A stretch of DNA of 64,000 nt from Cerasicoccus frondis (GCA_031296915.1 JAVDPC010000008.1:155440-219439), one strand, 5' to 3'. Shown: positions 45,117 through 54,700, counted from the stretch's first letter. Made by a program: numbers and translations. The notes: generated from the sequence alone by a model not told the origin.

Positions 45117-48100
45117 ATGCGATCAATAGACTTTTCTTTGGATTTTCATCGAACCTTAAAGCGTTCATTACAGGGTATTGCTGGCTTATCTTTGGTGGTT
45201 GCGCCAGCGCTTGCGATCGACACTGTATCAGTTGGGCATGCCGGGAGCGGCGCTTTACAAGTAGGGATTAAAGAGTCAGCTGCTGAAGTTCAGCAAACGC
45301 GTGTCATGTTTGATATCGACAGCGATTCCAGTAGTGGCTTCGGCGAATACGGCGCTGACTATATGATCGAAGGCGCGACGCTTTACGCTTATCCGGCTTA
45401 TGCCACTGGCTGGGAGTGGGAGCAGGTGGGGGTCGTGCCGCATATGGTTTCCGATGGGTGGCTTACTTACACCATCAACGACCTGCCAAAGTTTAAGGTG
45501 ATGCGGCTTTATGTGGAGAATTTCGATGCTGATTGGAGCGTGGTTGAACGCTATCCTGAGACCGATGCTATTTCAATCGATTACGCACAGTTAGAGCCAG
45601 CGAATCCTGTCTCGGATACTGGTTTCCGGGGTAGCCTTTACCGAAGTGGCCGGAATGGACTGGCGGTGAAAGTGTTGGGAGATGGCGTGGAGCCCGCGCG
45701 ACTGCGTGTCCTGATCAACAACGACGGCGATACCGCGACGGGTTTAGCGCCTTTTGGCGCAGACTACATGATTGAGGGGCTGACGCTTTACCAGCATGCT
45801 GGCACGGACAACGGCTGGAATTGGACACCGCTCTATCAACTGACGCCCGAAGTCAACCCTGGCGGAGTCGTGTATCCCATCGATAATATCGAAACCGGGG
45901 AATCGATGGAGTTCGGCGTTGAGAGGACGAACAGTAATTGGGAAGTGTTGGATCGGTATCCCGCGCAAGGGCTTAAACGGGTGAATAAAGACACGATGGG
46001 TGACTACTCTTTCAACGGGCCCGACCAACAAGTCGGGCCTAAAAAATATCTAGTTGAGGAGCTCATCGAGTTTGTGCCCGATGCGTTGAGCATTTCCTTC
46101 AACGAACGATTCGATTCTTTGCCTTGGAATGATGCGAGGCTGTCTGAACCCACTTGGGATGCGACGGGTTTTGCTGAGCCACTCAAATTGCGATTTGAAC
46201 TCTGCGATGCAAAGTCTGGCGAAGTCTTTGACCTGCAGCCTGATCGCGTGCGCCGAGCTGAAGGACTGATCCAGTGGCAAGGCAAAGCGGACGGAGTCGC
46301 CTGGCGCGTCATTGCGCAATCATCCGAGCACGGGGATCTGGAACTGTATGCCCAGCTAAAGAGTGAAGGGGAGAGGCTGCTTCGTTTTAGCATTGGAGTG
46401 CAGACGCCGTTTGCCGGGTGGACGTGGCATGACGACGTGCAATTTGCCCGTGAGATTAAATCCGACAATATCGAATACGCGCATGTTGGAAGCAGTCCTT
46501 ACGGGATGGACAGTAGTGTCTCGAAGTATCCATTTGGTGTTGTTGACAATGGCGCGCAGGCGCTCGTGCTCGAAACGGATTTAAGCGAGCCTTGCGTGTT
46601 TAAAATTTCGGCAAACACTGATCGGGATCAGCTCGTGATCGACTATCATGTCGCGCTTACGCCATTGACCAAAAAATTCCCGGGTCAGGCAGCGTTCCAC
46701 GTTTCATTGCGGAGTCGGCCGACAGTGGAGGGGCAGGCATTTCGTCAAGCGCTTTCAGAATTTTATCAGCGGAATGCATCTCTTTTTGAGCGTCGCCCAG
46801 ATGAGGTTGGTCTTTGGATGCCCTTTACGGATATCTCAAAAATTCCGAGTCCAAAGGATTTCGGTTTTGCCTACTATGAGAAGGGCGGCGCAATCGGATC
46901 GGACGTCGATTTCTGCCACGACAACGGTGTGCTGACCTTAGTTTACACTGAGCCATGGCTCTACTGGCTGCCAATGCCAAGTGGGATGGAGCGGACGCCA
47001 GACAACGCCATTGGCATGATGGAGCGCCTCGCAGTGAGCGGCTTTGGCAAGGCGAATGAATTTGCATCGGGTGGTGTGTTAGGCGCCGCGAGAAAGCCCG
47101 ATGGCGAGATCAATATGACCTTCTCGGATGTGCCTTGGAATTCAGGCGCCCGTATGGAGGTCAGCACCGATCCTGAGTTGCCAACTACGTCGGGGGCGCC
47201 GGTTAATCGCGCAATGGCGGAGTTTTATTTCATGCGGGAGCAAGTTGCACATGAGAAGGTGGATGGCATCTACCTAGATTCGCTTTCAGCCATGTTCATC
47301 ATGGACTACAACCCTGAGGCCATGGCGGTGACGAACTACCCCGCAACGTTTACCACCGAAGCTATGAAGCCAGGACTCGCTACGCCTATTGCCGCGTATG
47401 AATTCATCGCGGGATTGGGTGGCTACATGAGTGAACATGGCAAGTATCTGATGGGCAATTTTCCTTGCTGGAATTTTCCGTTCTTTATGCCCTATATCGA
47501 CATTCCGGGTGAAGAGACACATTGGTTTCATGAAGGGCATTACGAGCGCATGTCTGACCGTGAATTGAACTACCGACGCGCGATGTCAGGCCAGAAAGCC
47601 TGGGGCTTTTTGATGAATGGAAAATACGACCACTTTGAGGCAGAGTTTGCTAAGCGCTATTTTGAGGACAGTCTATACTGGGCATTTCAACCAAGCCTTT
47701 TTAGTCACGATGCCGCCAATGATCCATACTGGGAAAACGCTGCATGGTATGAGCGTGATCGGCATTGGTTCCAGCGTTACATGCCTTGGATTCAGCGGCT
47801 GGCGAATGTTGGCTGGCAACCGGTTGGACCGGCGCTGTCGTCCAATGATTCTATCGAGTTTGAGCAGTTCTATGGCGATCGCGATTCAGCGCAATTCATA
47901 ACCGTGCGCAACACTGCTAAGGCGCCGGCCTCTGGTCAGATCGCATTAGCGCTAGCCGGAGAAGCAGAGGATTGGATTGTGCTGAACCCCTTAGCTGGCG
48001 ATGCCGGATGGCTTTCGGTAAATGCTAATGGGCGTGCAGAGATTCCAGTCTTTCTGCAACCTGAGCAAGTGCGCTTTTTCATGATTTTCCGCAGCAGTGA

Positions 48101-49238
48101 AATCTCGAATGAAATGGATTTCCTCCGTAGTTGGAAAGATGGTCTGGGACAAGCCGAACAGTTGCTTAGTCAGTTGAAATCGATGCAGGATCAGCAGGCG
48201 CTGGAGATGAGGCTCCTGATCAGTTTGCCACAGCCTGCAGTGCGTGGTTTGGAGCAGGACATACGCATCCAAATTGAAAACGTGAGCAGCGCCGCTTTGC
48301 TAGTTGACCGAGTTAGCTTATTGTCCGTAGGGGCATCGATCGAAAAGAAGCCAGACGTCGCTTTGGCCGCTGGCGAGATGCGTGAATTTGAGCTGACTGT
48401 TCCTGCGAATTTTGACGAGGATACGTTCCGCCTAAGCTTTCTGATTTCAAAAGAAGGCGTGGCGCATAGCTTGGCGATTCCGCTTTCCTGGAAGCGCTTG
48501 AATCCTGTCGATGTCGCCTTGCCGCAAGACAAGGTGATTTCGATTCAGGAGATCGCTCAAATTCCTCTGCGCATGACGAATTTGCTCCAGCAGGTCAGCT
48601 TGGTCGATGTCCGTTGGAGTGGCGATTTTGGGGAGGGGCGTAAGGCATTTCCGCTAAATGCGGGCGAAGAGAAAACTATCTACATCCCGATTCCTGCTGC
48701 TGGACGCGAGTCCGGTTCAGTTGAGCTGAAGGCATCAGGGATGGGCTTTGAGATATTCGATAGCGAGGTGAAGCTACAATTCCTGGGCCAGCAGGCGAGT
48801 GTGGTGCGTGACACCGCAGTGCTTGTGGAAACAAGTAGCGATTTTCCAGGTTATGGCCCTTCACCGCTGCGCGATGGCGTTACCCAGCCGCCTGCTAGCA
48901 TGGCGTTTAACGAAGCTGCCTGGGCTTCGGAGGAATCAGCTTCGCCACATTGGGTCCGCTTTGAATTTCCAGAGCCCGTCGAGATAAGTGAAGTAAAGCT
49001 CTATTGGAATAATGAGGGTGGCGTCACATATACATCTCAAGAGGGGGTCATACAGGGGCGCACTATAGACGGAGATCGACGCCAGTTGACTCGTTTTCAA
49101 AACGATAAGACAACTGATGTGACGACAGTTGTTTTTGAGCCTGCCACCTTGGCGAGTTTAGAGATTCTCCAACCTGCGCGGCGTGGCCCGGAAATTCGAC
49201 CCAATATCCTTTGGCTGACAGAAATCGAAGTGCGTTAG
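45117..49238 (+). CDS. Very large secreted TIM-barrel protein, candidate glycoside hydrolase
   Basis: 1373 residues with signal peptide (about 1-39). Two N-terminal DOMON/CBM9-like modules (about 40-155 and 160-290), each with a FDIDSDSSSGF- or NNDGDTATG-type loop and GADYMIEG. Next a beta-sandwich of galactose-mutarotase type (about 320-545), then a TIM barrel (about 560-930) with VDGIYLDSLSAM (Asp716, Asp721). Two beta domains and a C-terminal discoidin-like module (VRFEFPEPVEISEVKLYW) follow, similar to the C-terminus of the second GH114-like protein. A supersandwich before a barrel recalls GH101/GH129 alpha-N-acetylgalactosaminidases, but I cannot confirm this. Under operator site 3 of the regulon. 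Confidence 0.65.
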   Translation: MRSIDFSLDFHRTLKRSLQGIAGLSLVVAPALAIDTVSVGHAGSGALQVGIKESAAEVQQTRVMFDIDSDSSSGFGEYGADYMIEGATLYAYPAYATGWEWEQVGVVPHMVSDGWLTYTINDLPKFKVMRLYVENFDADWSVVERYPETDAISIDYAQLEPANPVSDTGFRGSLYRSGRNGLAVKVLGDGVEPARLRVLINNDGDTATGLAPFGADYMIEGLTLYQHAGTDNGWNWTPLYQLTPEVNPGGVVYPIDNIETGESMEFGVERTNSNWEVLDRYPAQGLKRVNKDTMGDYSFNGPDQQVGPKKYLVEELIEFVPDALSISFNERFDSLPWNDARLSEPTWDATGFAEPLKLRFELCDAKSGEVFDLQPDRVRRAEGLIQWQGKADGVAWRVIAQSSEHGDLELYAQLKSEGERLLRFSIGVQTPFAGWTWHDDVQFAREIKSDNIEYAHVGSSPYGMDSSVSKYPFGVVDNGAQALVLETDLSEPCVFKISANTDRDQLVIDYHVALTPLTKKFPGQAAFHVSLRSRPTVEGQAFRQALSEFYQRNASLFERRPDEVGLWMPFTDISKIPSPKDFGFAYYEKGGAIGSDVDFCHDNGVLTLVYTEPWLYWLPMPSGMERTPDNAIGMMERLAVSGFGKANEFASGGVLGAARKPDGEINMTFSDVPWNSGARMEVSTDPELPTTSGAPVNRAMAEFYFMREQVAHEKVDGIYLDSLSAMFIMDYNPEAMAVTNYPATFTTEAMKPGLATPIAAYEFIAGLGGYMSEHGKYLMGNFPCWNFPFFMPYIDIPGEETHWFHEGHYERMSDRELNYRRAMSGQKAWGFLMNGKYDHFEAEFAKRYFEDSLYWAFQPSLFSHDAANDPYWENAAWYERDRHWFQRYMPWIQRLANVGWQPVGPALSSNDSIEFEQFYGDRDSAQFITVRNTAKAPASGQIALALAGEAEDWIVLNPLAGDAGWLSVNANGRAEIPVFLQPEQVRFFMIFRSSEISNEMDFLRSWKDGLGQAEQLLSQLKSMQDQQALEMRLLISLPQPAVRGLEQDIRIQIENVSSAALLVDRVSLLSVGASIEKKPDVALAAGEMREFELTVPANFDEDTFRLSFLISKEGVAHSLAIPLSWKRLNPVDVALPQDKVISIQEIAQIPLRMTNLLQQVSLVDVRWSGDFGEGRKAFPLNAGEEKTIYIPIPAAGRESGSVELKASGMGFEIFDSEVKLQFLGQQASVVRDTAVLVETSSDFPGYGPSPLRDGVTQPPASMAFNEAAWASEESASPHWVRFEFPEPVEISEVKLYWNNEGGVTYTSQEGVIQGRTIDGDRRQLTRFQNDKTTDVTTVVFEPATLASLEILQPARRGPEIRPNILWLTEIEVR

Positions 49239-49328
49239 CTTGGCGTTGAACTGGCAGCTTTGCCGTTTTTCTACGTATATCTTGATTTTTAATGGATAAT
49301 GCAATGGACCTGAATAATTAGGGCCATT

Positions 49329-49344
49329 TGCGTAAGCGTTTGTC
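49329..49344. promoter_or_regulatory. LacI-type operator, site 4
   Basis: TGCGTAAG-CG-TTTGTC; strong left half, weak right half, 82 bp upstream of the first regulon LacI gene. Suggests autoregulation or cross-regulation. Confidence 0.55.
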
Positions 49345-49425
49345 CTTTACCCTGTCACGGTGATTCCCCACGATTCTGCATGCTAGTTCTTGGTTTGCAC
49401 TAAAGCAAGCGGGGCAATACTGCAG

Positions 49426-50439
49426 ATGGACATTCGTGAATTTTCAGAGATCGTAGGCGTTTCGACCGCGACAGTATCGCGCGCTTTTTCCGGGCGTGGG
49501 CGTATCAGTAAAAAGACTCAGGAGCGAATCCTGGAGGAAGCGCGAAAGCATGGCTTTGCGCCCAACATCAATGCGCGTCGCTTGTCCTCGAAGTTTAGCG
49601 GCGTGATCGGGCTTTACTACACGTTTGGTGAGGAAATCATTTTTGATTACTACAATATGGAGCTCGCGCAGGAGATTGCCAAAGCGTGCGCAGGACGGGG
49701 CATCTCATTGCATTTAGTGCTCAGGAGCCCATCGCAGCCAGACTTGCAACTGAATAATCTGATTGCGGGCAAAGGCCTTGACGGTGTCATCATTGTAGCG
49801 GACAGCGAGCGTAGCTTGGACGGGTTGGGAAAGGTCATCTCCGACTGTCCCACGATTGTCATTGCGAATCAGGTCTGGCCGAAAAATCCGTCCACAGGAT
49901 TCATTCATTTGGACTTTGAAAGCGGTATCGAACAGGCTGTCAAATGCCTAGTACGGCTTCGGCATCGCCGCATCGGCTTTATCCGTGGCTTATCGGATAG
50001 CACTAAGTTCAAGGCCTACCAAAGCACCATGGAAGCATGCGGGCTCAAGCTCGATAAGTCACTCATCGCAGAAGGGCCCAAGACGATTGAGGACGGCCAG
50101 CGGGCGATTGGTGTTTTGCTGAAAAAGAAGGTCGACGCAGTTGTCTGTTGCACAGACTTGTTGGCGATCGGCGCTTTGCAAGGCGCTGCTAAGCTTGGCG
50201 TTTCCGTGCCCGATCAACTGTCCATTGTTGGTATGGATGACCTCGCGCTGGCGTCGCAAACCTCGCCGCCATTGGCCAGCATTGGCGTGCCGCGCTCCAA
50301 GATCGCTGCGAGCGCCTTACAGATGCTCGAAAACGTGATGAACGCATCGGATGGCAACACAGCGGCTACGCCTCAGTTCATGCACACGGTGAACACGTTC
50401 TTTGTCGAACGTGAATCAATTAGCTCAGTAAAGGGCTAG
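49426..50439 (+). CDS. LacI-family regulator A of the galactosamine-polymer locus
   Basis: 337 residues from ATG 49426 (MDIREFSEIVG); a TTG 36 bp upstream in frame is less likely. HTH VSTATVSRAFSGRGRIS is identical in recognition-helix region to the paralogue at 54733. The effector domain (IGLYYTFGEEIIFDYYNMEL, HRRIGFIRGLSD, AVVCCTDLLAIGAL, LSIVGMDDLALAS) is complete. Probably a repressor released by a sugar from the target polymer. Its 3' end overlaps the convergent epimerase gene by 20 bp. Confidence 0.88.
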   Translation: MDIREFSEIVGVSTATVSRAFSGRGRISKKTQERILEEARKHGFAPNINARRLSSKFSGVIGLYYTFGEEIIFDYYNMELAQEIAKACAGRGISLHLVLRSPSQPDLQLNNLIAGKGLDGVIIVADSERSLDGLGKVISDCPTIVIANQVWPKNPSTGFIHLDFESGIEQAVKCLVRLRHRRIGFIRGLSDSTKFKAYQSTMEACGLKLDKSLIAEGPKTIEDGQRAIGVLLKKKVDAVVCCTDLLAIGALQGAAKLGVSVPDQLSIVGMDDLALASQTSPPLASIGVPRSKIAASALQMLENVMNASDGNTAATPQFMHTVNTFFVERESISSVKG

Positions 50440-51400
50440 TTTTGGTTGTGCTTTGCAGGTAGTGGGCAAGCCCATCTTGCAGGGGAACTGAAGCGGAGAA
50501 GCCTAGCAGACTGCGCGCGCGATCAGGACAGCCTAAAGAGTGGATGATGTCGCCGGTGCGCGCATTTTTGAAGACAGTCTCTGGCGTATCGGGAAAGTGC
50601 AGGCGCAGCGCTTCGAGGATGTCGAGCAGACTCGTGGCTTTGCCCGTGCAAACATTGACCGCAATGAATCCTAGCTGTGTGGAGCTGGCTGCGAGCACGT
50701 TCATGCGGGCGACGTCTTTCACGTTAATGAAGTCGCGTGTCTGTTGACCGTCGCCAAACACAGTCGGCGCAGCACCTTGGGTAAAGCGATCAAGGAAGAT
50801 GGACATCACACCGGAATATGGCGACTTCGGATCCTGACGTGGGCCGTAAACATTGAAGTAGCGGTTGGCGGTGACTTTGATGTGATAGGTGTTGGCGGCC
50901 GCGAGCAGCAGTGCTTCGCTGGCTAATTTCGCGCCACCGTAGGGCGAAAGTGGGCGCTTTTCCGCGTTTTCTTTTAGTGGCAAATTTGGATTGTCGCCAT
51001 AGATTGCGGCCGAAGATGCAAAGACCAGGTTTTCCACCTGTGTGCGCTGAGCAGCATCGATTACCGACTGTGTCGCCAGGACGTTTCGTTCAAAATTTAG
51101 CGCCGGGTTTTGAATGCTTTCCTGCACGCTCACTAGGGCAGCAAGGTGGATGATGGCGTGTGGTCGAAATGCTTCTACGGTGCGGCAAAATACATCACTG
51201 CGGGCGACGTCGAATTGCTCAAAACGGAAGCTGGATGAGGCTTTGGCTGTATCGAGGTTTTCGATTTTACCGGTGGCCAGGTTGTCGACGACTAAGACTT
51301 CGACTTCTTGAGCTAAAAGCTGATCGACGGTATGTGAGCCGATGAAGCCAGCGCCGCCGGTTACGAGCACCCGTCGTGAGGATAATGTTTTTTCAGGCAT
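50420..51400 (-). CDS. UDP-sugar 4-epimerase-like extended SDR
   Basis: 326 residues. Extended SDR with VLVTGGAGFIGSHTV NAD loop, VVDNLATGK, catalytic YGGAK (in RPLSPYGGAKLASEA), and NRYFNVYGPRQDP. Typical of GalE/UDP-GlcNAc 4-epimerase-like enzymes. Last gene of a minus-strand trio with the nucleotidyltransferase (8-bp overlap) and the sugar kinase. In this context it could interconvert UDP-GalNAc and UDP-GlcNAc. The substrate is inferred. Confidence 0.85.
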   Translation of the reverse strand: MPEKTLSSRRVLVTGGAGFIGSHTVDQLLAQEVEVLVVDNLATGKIENLDTAKASSSFRFEQFDVARSDVFCRTVEAFRPHAIIHLAALVSVQESIQNPALNFERNVLATQSVIDAAQRTQVENLVFASSAAIYGDNPNLPLKENAEKRPLSPYGGAKLASEALLLAAANTYHIKVTANRYFNVYGPRQDPKSPYSGVMSIFLDRFTQGAAPTVFGDGQQTRDFINVKDVARMNVLAASSTQLGFIAVNVCTGKATSLLDILEALRLHFPDTPETVFKNARTGDIIHSLGCPDRARSLLGFSASVPLQDGLAHYLQSTTKTSPLLS

Positions 51401-52286
51401 ATTGTCCGCTTTCGGATAGTTCTTTTAGGCTCGCGACTACGCGCGTTCTGTCTTCAGGATAAGTAACGCCAAACCACGGGCTACTGGTCAGCATGACTTG
51501 GCACTTGGCAGCTCCGCTATGGATCAATTCATCAACCACCGTGGGGATGTAGCATTCGGACTTCATTTCGTTCCCACGTTCTTTGAGGAATGCGATGAAA
51601 TGCGATTCGATTGCGGCAAAAATGGTCGGCGTGAAGCCCCAGCAATTCATTGAGACGACGGTGTTGGAGCGTAGTACTTCTTGAGTGCCTTGAAGATTTT
51701 TTCCAATGATTACGCCTGCGGCATTGGCGGCAATGTCGGTGTATTCCTCGACGGCTTTCAGCTTGTCTTTGCGGATCTGGCAAACGCCGCGATTCACTGA
51801 GCCATGAGGCGACAGGGTTTTGATGAGCTGATAGCCCACCATACTGATTGCAAGTGCTGATGCATCTGTTGCGGAGAGCTGCCTGGCGAGGATTTGATAA
51901 GATTCTTTGCCATAGAAATCATCCGCATTGATTACCGCAAAGGGCTCGGCAATCACATTGCGCGCAGCATAGATGGCCTGGGCGGTTCCCCAGGGCTTGG
52001 TGCGTCCCGGTGGAGGCGTGAAGTCGGCAGGCAAGTCATCAAGAGACTGGTAGGCGAACTGCAAGTCAATGTGCGTATCGTAGCGACTGCTGATGTGTTC
52101 GTGAAACTCGGTTTCGAAGTCACGGCGGATGACAAAGACGATTTTCGCGAAGCCTGCGCTGATCGCGTCTTGCACCGCGTAGTCGAGCATGGTCTCGCCC
52201 ATTGGGCCCATGGCGTCGAGTTGCTTCAGGCCGCCGTAGCGGCTACCCATGCCGGCGGCTAAAATTAGGAGGGTGGGGGGTGTCAT
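51393..52286 (-). CDS. NDP-sugar nucleotidyltransferase
   Basis: 297 residues. N-terminal signature LLILAAGMGSRYGG with KQLD, GTAQAIYAARN and INADDFYGKESY metal-binding Asp pair; a GT-A-like Rossmann fold of sugar-1-phosphate nucleotidyltransferases. Middle gene of the minus-strand trio: 26 bp after the kinase and overlapping the epimerase by 8 bp. Likely transfers UMP to the sugar 1-phosphate made by the kinase, replacing the GalT step of the bifidobacterial lacto-N-biose pathway. Confidence 0.82.
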   Translation of the reverse strand: MTPPTLLILAAGMGSRYGGLKQLDAMGPMGETMLDYAVQDAISAGFAKIVFVIRRDFETEFHEHISSRYDTHIDLQFAYQSLDDLPADFTPPPGRTKPWGTAQAIYAARNVIAEPFAVINADDFYGKESYQILARQLSATDASALAISMVGYQLIKTLSPHGSVNRGVCQIRKDKLKAVEEYTDIAANAAGVIIGKNLQGTQEVLRSNTVVSMNCWGFTPTIFAAIESHFIAFLKERGNEMKSECYIPTVVDELIHSGAAKCQVMLTSSPWFGVTYPEDRTRVVASLKELSESGQYA

Positions 52287-52312
52287 GGTTGGTTGTTTTT
52301 GAGAGTACTTTT

Positions 52313-53449
52313 TTACGAGTAGTTGAATTCTGAATCGATAAAGGTGCGCTGGATGAGGCGGTCGATTTCCGACTGCTGCTGCTCAATCGACTTCACGAGT
52401 GCGAATTGCGTGCGGCAGCGATCAAGGTTGTGCGCCGGGCGTTTAATTTTGAAGTAGGTGTCTCCCAGTAGGTAATCCGTCAGGAAGCGCATGCCACATT
52501 CCAGGGCCATCAGTTTGGCGCTCTGGCCGAGGCCTTCCTTTTCATAGTCGTTAAGGAAACACGCTGCGCCGCTTAGATAACCTTGCAAGAGCGCCTCGAA
52601 CATGGGCATTTGCATGGAAACTTTGCTCAGGTCAGTTTCATCCTCGAGGGCAGAATTCGTCGCGGTGCGGACCATGTCGCTAAAGTCGTAGAGCACGCTG
52701 CCGGGCATGACGGTGTCCAGGTCGATTACACAAACGCCCTCGCCAGAGAAGTCGTCAATCATGACGTTGTTCAGCTTAGTGTCGTTGTGCGTGACGCGCT
52801 CGGGGATGTTGCCCGCAGTCATTTGGTCGACGATCATTCCGAAGTCGTCCTGCCGTGCATGTAGAAAATCGATCTCTGCCTTAACGGTGATGGCGCGATT
52901 GTGTGCGTCTTCTTCGAGCGCCTGGCACAGTGCCGCATACCGCTTGGGTGTATGGTGAAAGTCAGGTATAGTTTCGTGCAGTCGCTCACCTTGGAGCGAA
53001 GCGGCGAGCTTTTGGAATTGAGCAAAGGCTGCTGCTGCTGCTGCTGCTTGCTTGGGTGATTCGATCTTATCATACGTGCGTGCTCGCTCGATGAATAGGT
53101 AGGTTCGCCAGTACTCGCCCTGGGCGTCTATTGCGTAAGGCTTGCCCGTGTGTGCGGGGATGAGCGTTAGGCCGCGGCGTAGGCGCTCGGGATTTGCCTC
53201 GCGTAAGAGGGTCGACTGATTGTGGTCAGTGACACGTTGGATGTTTTCCATCAACGCCTCGGGTTTCTTGAAGATGCTCTTGTTGATCCGCTGATGAATG
53301 TAGCGTAGCCGATGTCCTGCTTGATCGTATTCGGCGCAGTAGGTGTCGTTAATGTGGCCGCTGCCGTAGGGCGAGGACACGACATAGTCTGCCCGCATAT
53401 TGAACAGCTTGGCGATGGCTGAAAGGTCCGCTGATGGTTGATTATTCAT
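52313..53449 (-). CDS. Aminoglycoside-phosphotransferase-fold sugar kinase, N-acetylhexosamine 1-kinase-like
   Basis: 378 residues. APH/choline-kinase fold: YGSGHINDTY glycine-rich loop, catalytic HNDTKLNN (His221, Asp223, Asn228) and metal-binding VIDLDTVMPG (Asp243/Asp245). Overall layout (QRINKSIFKKPEALMENI, YLFIERARTYDKIES) is that of NahK/LnpB, which makes GalNAc/GlcNAc 1-phosphate. First gene of the minus trio; operator site 5 lies 73 bp upstream. A (GCT)7 microsatellite at 53028-53048 encodes a seven-alanine run (about residues 135-141). Confidence 0.83.
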   Translation of the reverse strand: MNNQPSADLSAIAKLFNMRADYVVSSPYGSGHINDTYCAEYDQAGHRLRYIHQRINKSIFKKPEALMENIQRVTDHNQSTLLREANPERLRRGLTLIPAHTGKPYAIDAQGEYWRTYLFIERARTYDKIESPKQAAAAAAAFAQFQKLAASLQGERLHETIPDFHHTPKRYAALCQALEEDAHNRAITVKAEIDFLHARQDDFGMIVDQMTAGNIPERVTHNDTKLNNVMIDDFSGEGVCVIDLDTVMPGSVLYDFSDMVRTATNSALEDETDLSKVSMQMPMFEALLQGYLSGAACFLNDYEKEGLGQSAKLMALECGMRFLTDYLLGDTYFKIKRPAHNLDRCRTQFALVKSIEQQQSEIDRLIQRTFIDSEFNYS

Positions 53450-53521
53450 GCAGTTTTCTTTGGTTTCGAATCGGGGGTATGGCGTCGTTTTTAGGAGATG
53501 TAGAATTATTTGGCAAGAAAA

Positions 53522-53539
53522 TGCGTAAACATTTACACA
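53522..53539. promoter_or_regulatory. LacI-type operator, site 5
   Basis: TGCGTAAA-CA-TTTACACA, between the divergent kinase (53449) and Gfo/Idh/MocA (53582) genes, so it can control both directions. Confidence 0.7.
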
Positions 53540-53581
53540 AAAATCTTGACGATGGCTTTGAGCATTGTTTTTATGACTAGC

Positions 53582-54700
53582 ATGAAGATTGGAGTAATTG
53601 GACTAGGCAAGCGCCTGAACCATATGGTGAATACCTGTATGCGTGAAGCAGAGCCCGGACTTTCTATTGTCGCTGCGATCGACCCCGATGAAGCCGCCGT
53701 GCGTGAAGCGCTTCCCGAGAAAGAAGCGAAAGCAGTCAAATTTGTGCGTTCAGTTGAAGAGCTTGCGGCTGCAGGAGTGGATGCGATTGCTGTAGGAACA
53801 CGTTGTAATTTACACGCGAAGTACGCGATCGATGTTGCCGCCACCGGATTGCCTTTATTTTTGGAAAAGCCCGTCGCTACGACACTTGAAGATGCCTTAG
53901 AATTGGAGGCTGCATATCAGAATACGGAAACAGAGGTGGTGGTTAGTTTTCCGCTACGCACATCACCGCTTTGCGCTCGTGTTAAGCATCTATTGGATGA
54001 AGGCGCACTCGGGATTCCGCAGCATGTGCTGGCGGTTAATTATGTGCCCTATGGCGACGTTTATTTTAACTCCTGGTATCGAGACTACGGCGTGACAGCC
54101 GGATTATTCCTACAAAAAGCGACACATGACCTCGATTATTTAGCCTTTTGTCTTCGTAGTCCTATCGTTCGCGTCGGCGCAATGAAGTCCTGCGGGCGAG
54201 TTTATCGAGACGCAAAATTTGCCGATGTCGAGCCCGATCCAAATTGCGGTTTTTTTAAGCAAATTGGAACGCCCGAAACCGGTATGAATGAGGACGCATC
54301 GAGCGCGCTCATTGAGTTCGAAAACGGCGCTCAAGGGGTCTACACGCAGGTGTTTTATTCCAAGCGTGGAGCGGCGCGTCGCGGGGCAACTTTCTCGGGG
54401 CACCAGGGGACGCTGAGTTTTGATTGGTATGAAAATCAAGCGAAGCTGGTGCACCATTTTAAACCGTTTGAGGACACGGTGCGCGTAGATAGCGACTTGC
54501 ATCACCACGGTGGCGATGGCGCATTGGCGGACAACTTCCTCAAGGTTGTTCGTGGAGAGGCTAGCTCGATCTCGAACATCTGGGCAGGGTTACAAAGTGT
54601 GTATGCCTGCTTGGCGGCCAAAGAGAGCTCTGAAACGGGACAATTCTGTGAAGTTCGTCAATTGGCCCAAGTAGGCATGGGAGAAGCTTCCTACCGCTAA
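53582..54700 (+). CDS. Gfo/Idh/MocA-family NAD-dependent enzyme
   Basis: 372 residues from ATG 53582 (MKIGVIGLG); the longer open frame would put operator site 5 inside the gene. Rossmann domain IGVIGLGKR, then VSVEELAA-type linker and LFLEKPVATTLEDA, the EKP signature of sugar dehydrogenases, and a C-terminal alpha/beta domain with KATHDLDYLAF and HHHGGDGALADNF. May oxidise a hexosamine or its derivative. Because the GH109 alpha-N-acetylgalactosaminidases share this fold and NAD use, a glycosidase role is a possibility in this locus. No signal peptide. Confidence 0.8.
   Translation: MKIGVIGLGKRLNHMVNTCMREAEPGLSIVAAIDPDEAAVREALPEKEAKAVKFVRSVEELAAAGVDAIAVGTRCNLHAKYAIDVAATGLPLFLEKPVATTLEDALELEAAYQNTETEVVVSFPLRTSPLCARVKHLLDEGALGIPQHVLAVNYVPYGDVYFNSWYRDYGVTAGLFLQKATHDLDYLAFCLRSPIVRVGAMKSCGRVYRDAKFADVEPDPNCGFFKQIGTPETGMNEDASSALIEFENGAQGVYTQVFYSKRGAARRGATFSGHQGTLSFDWYENQAKLVHHFKPFEDTVRVDSDLHHHGGDGALADNFLKVVRGEASSISNIWAGLQSVYACLAAKESSETGQFCEVRQLAQVGMGEASYR

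Noticed and set aside
49390-49425. In-frame TTG extension of LacI regulator A
   Set aside because: Adds residues before the HTH that paralogue B lacks; the ATG at 49426 fits better.
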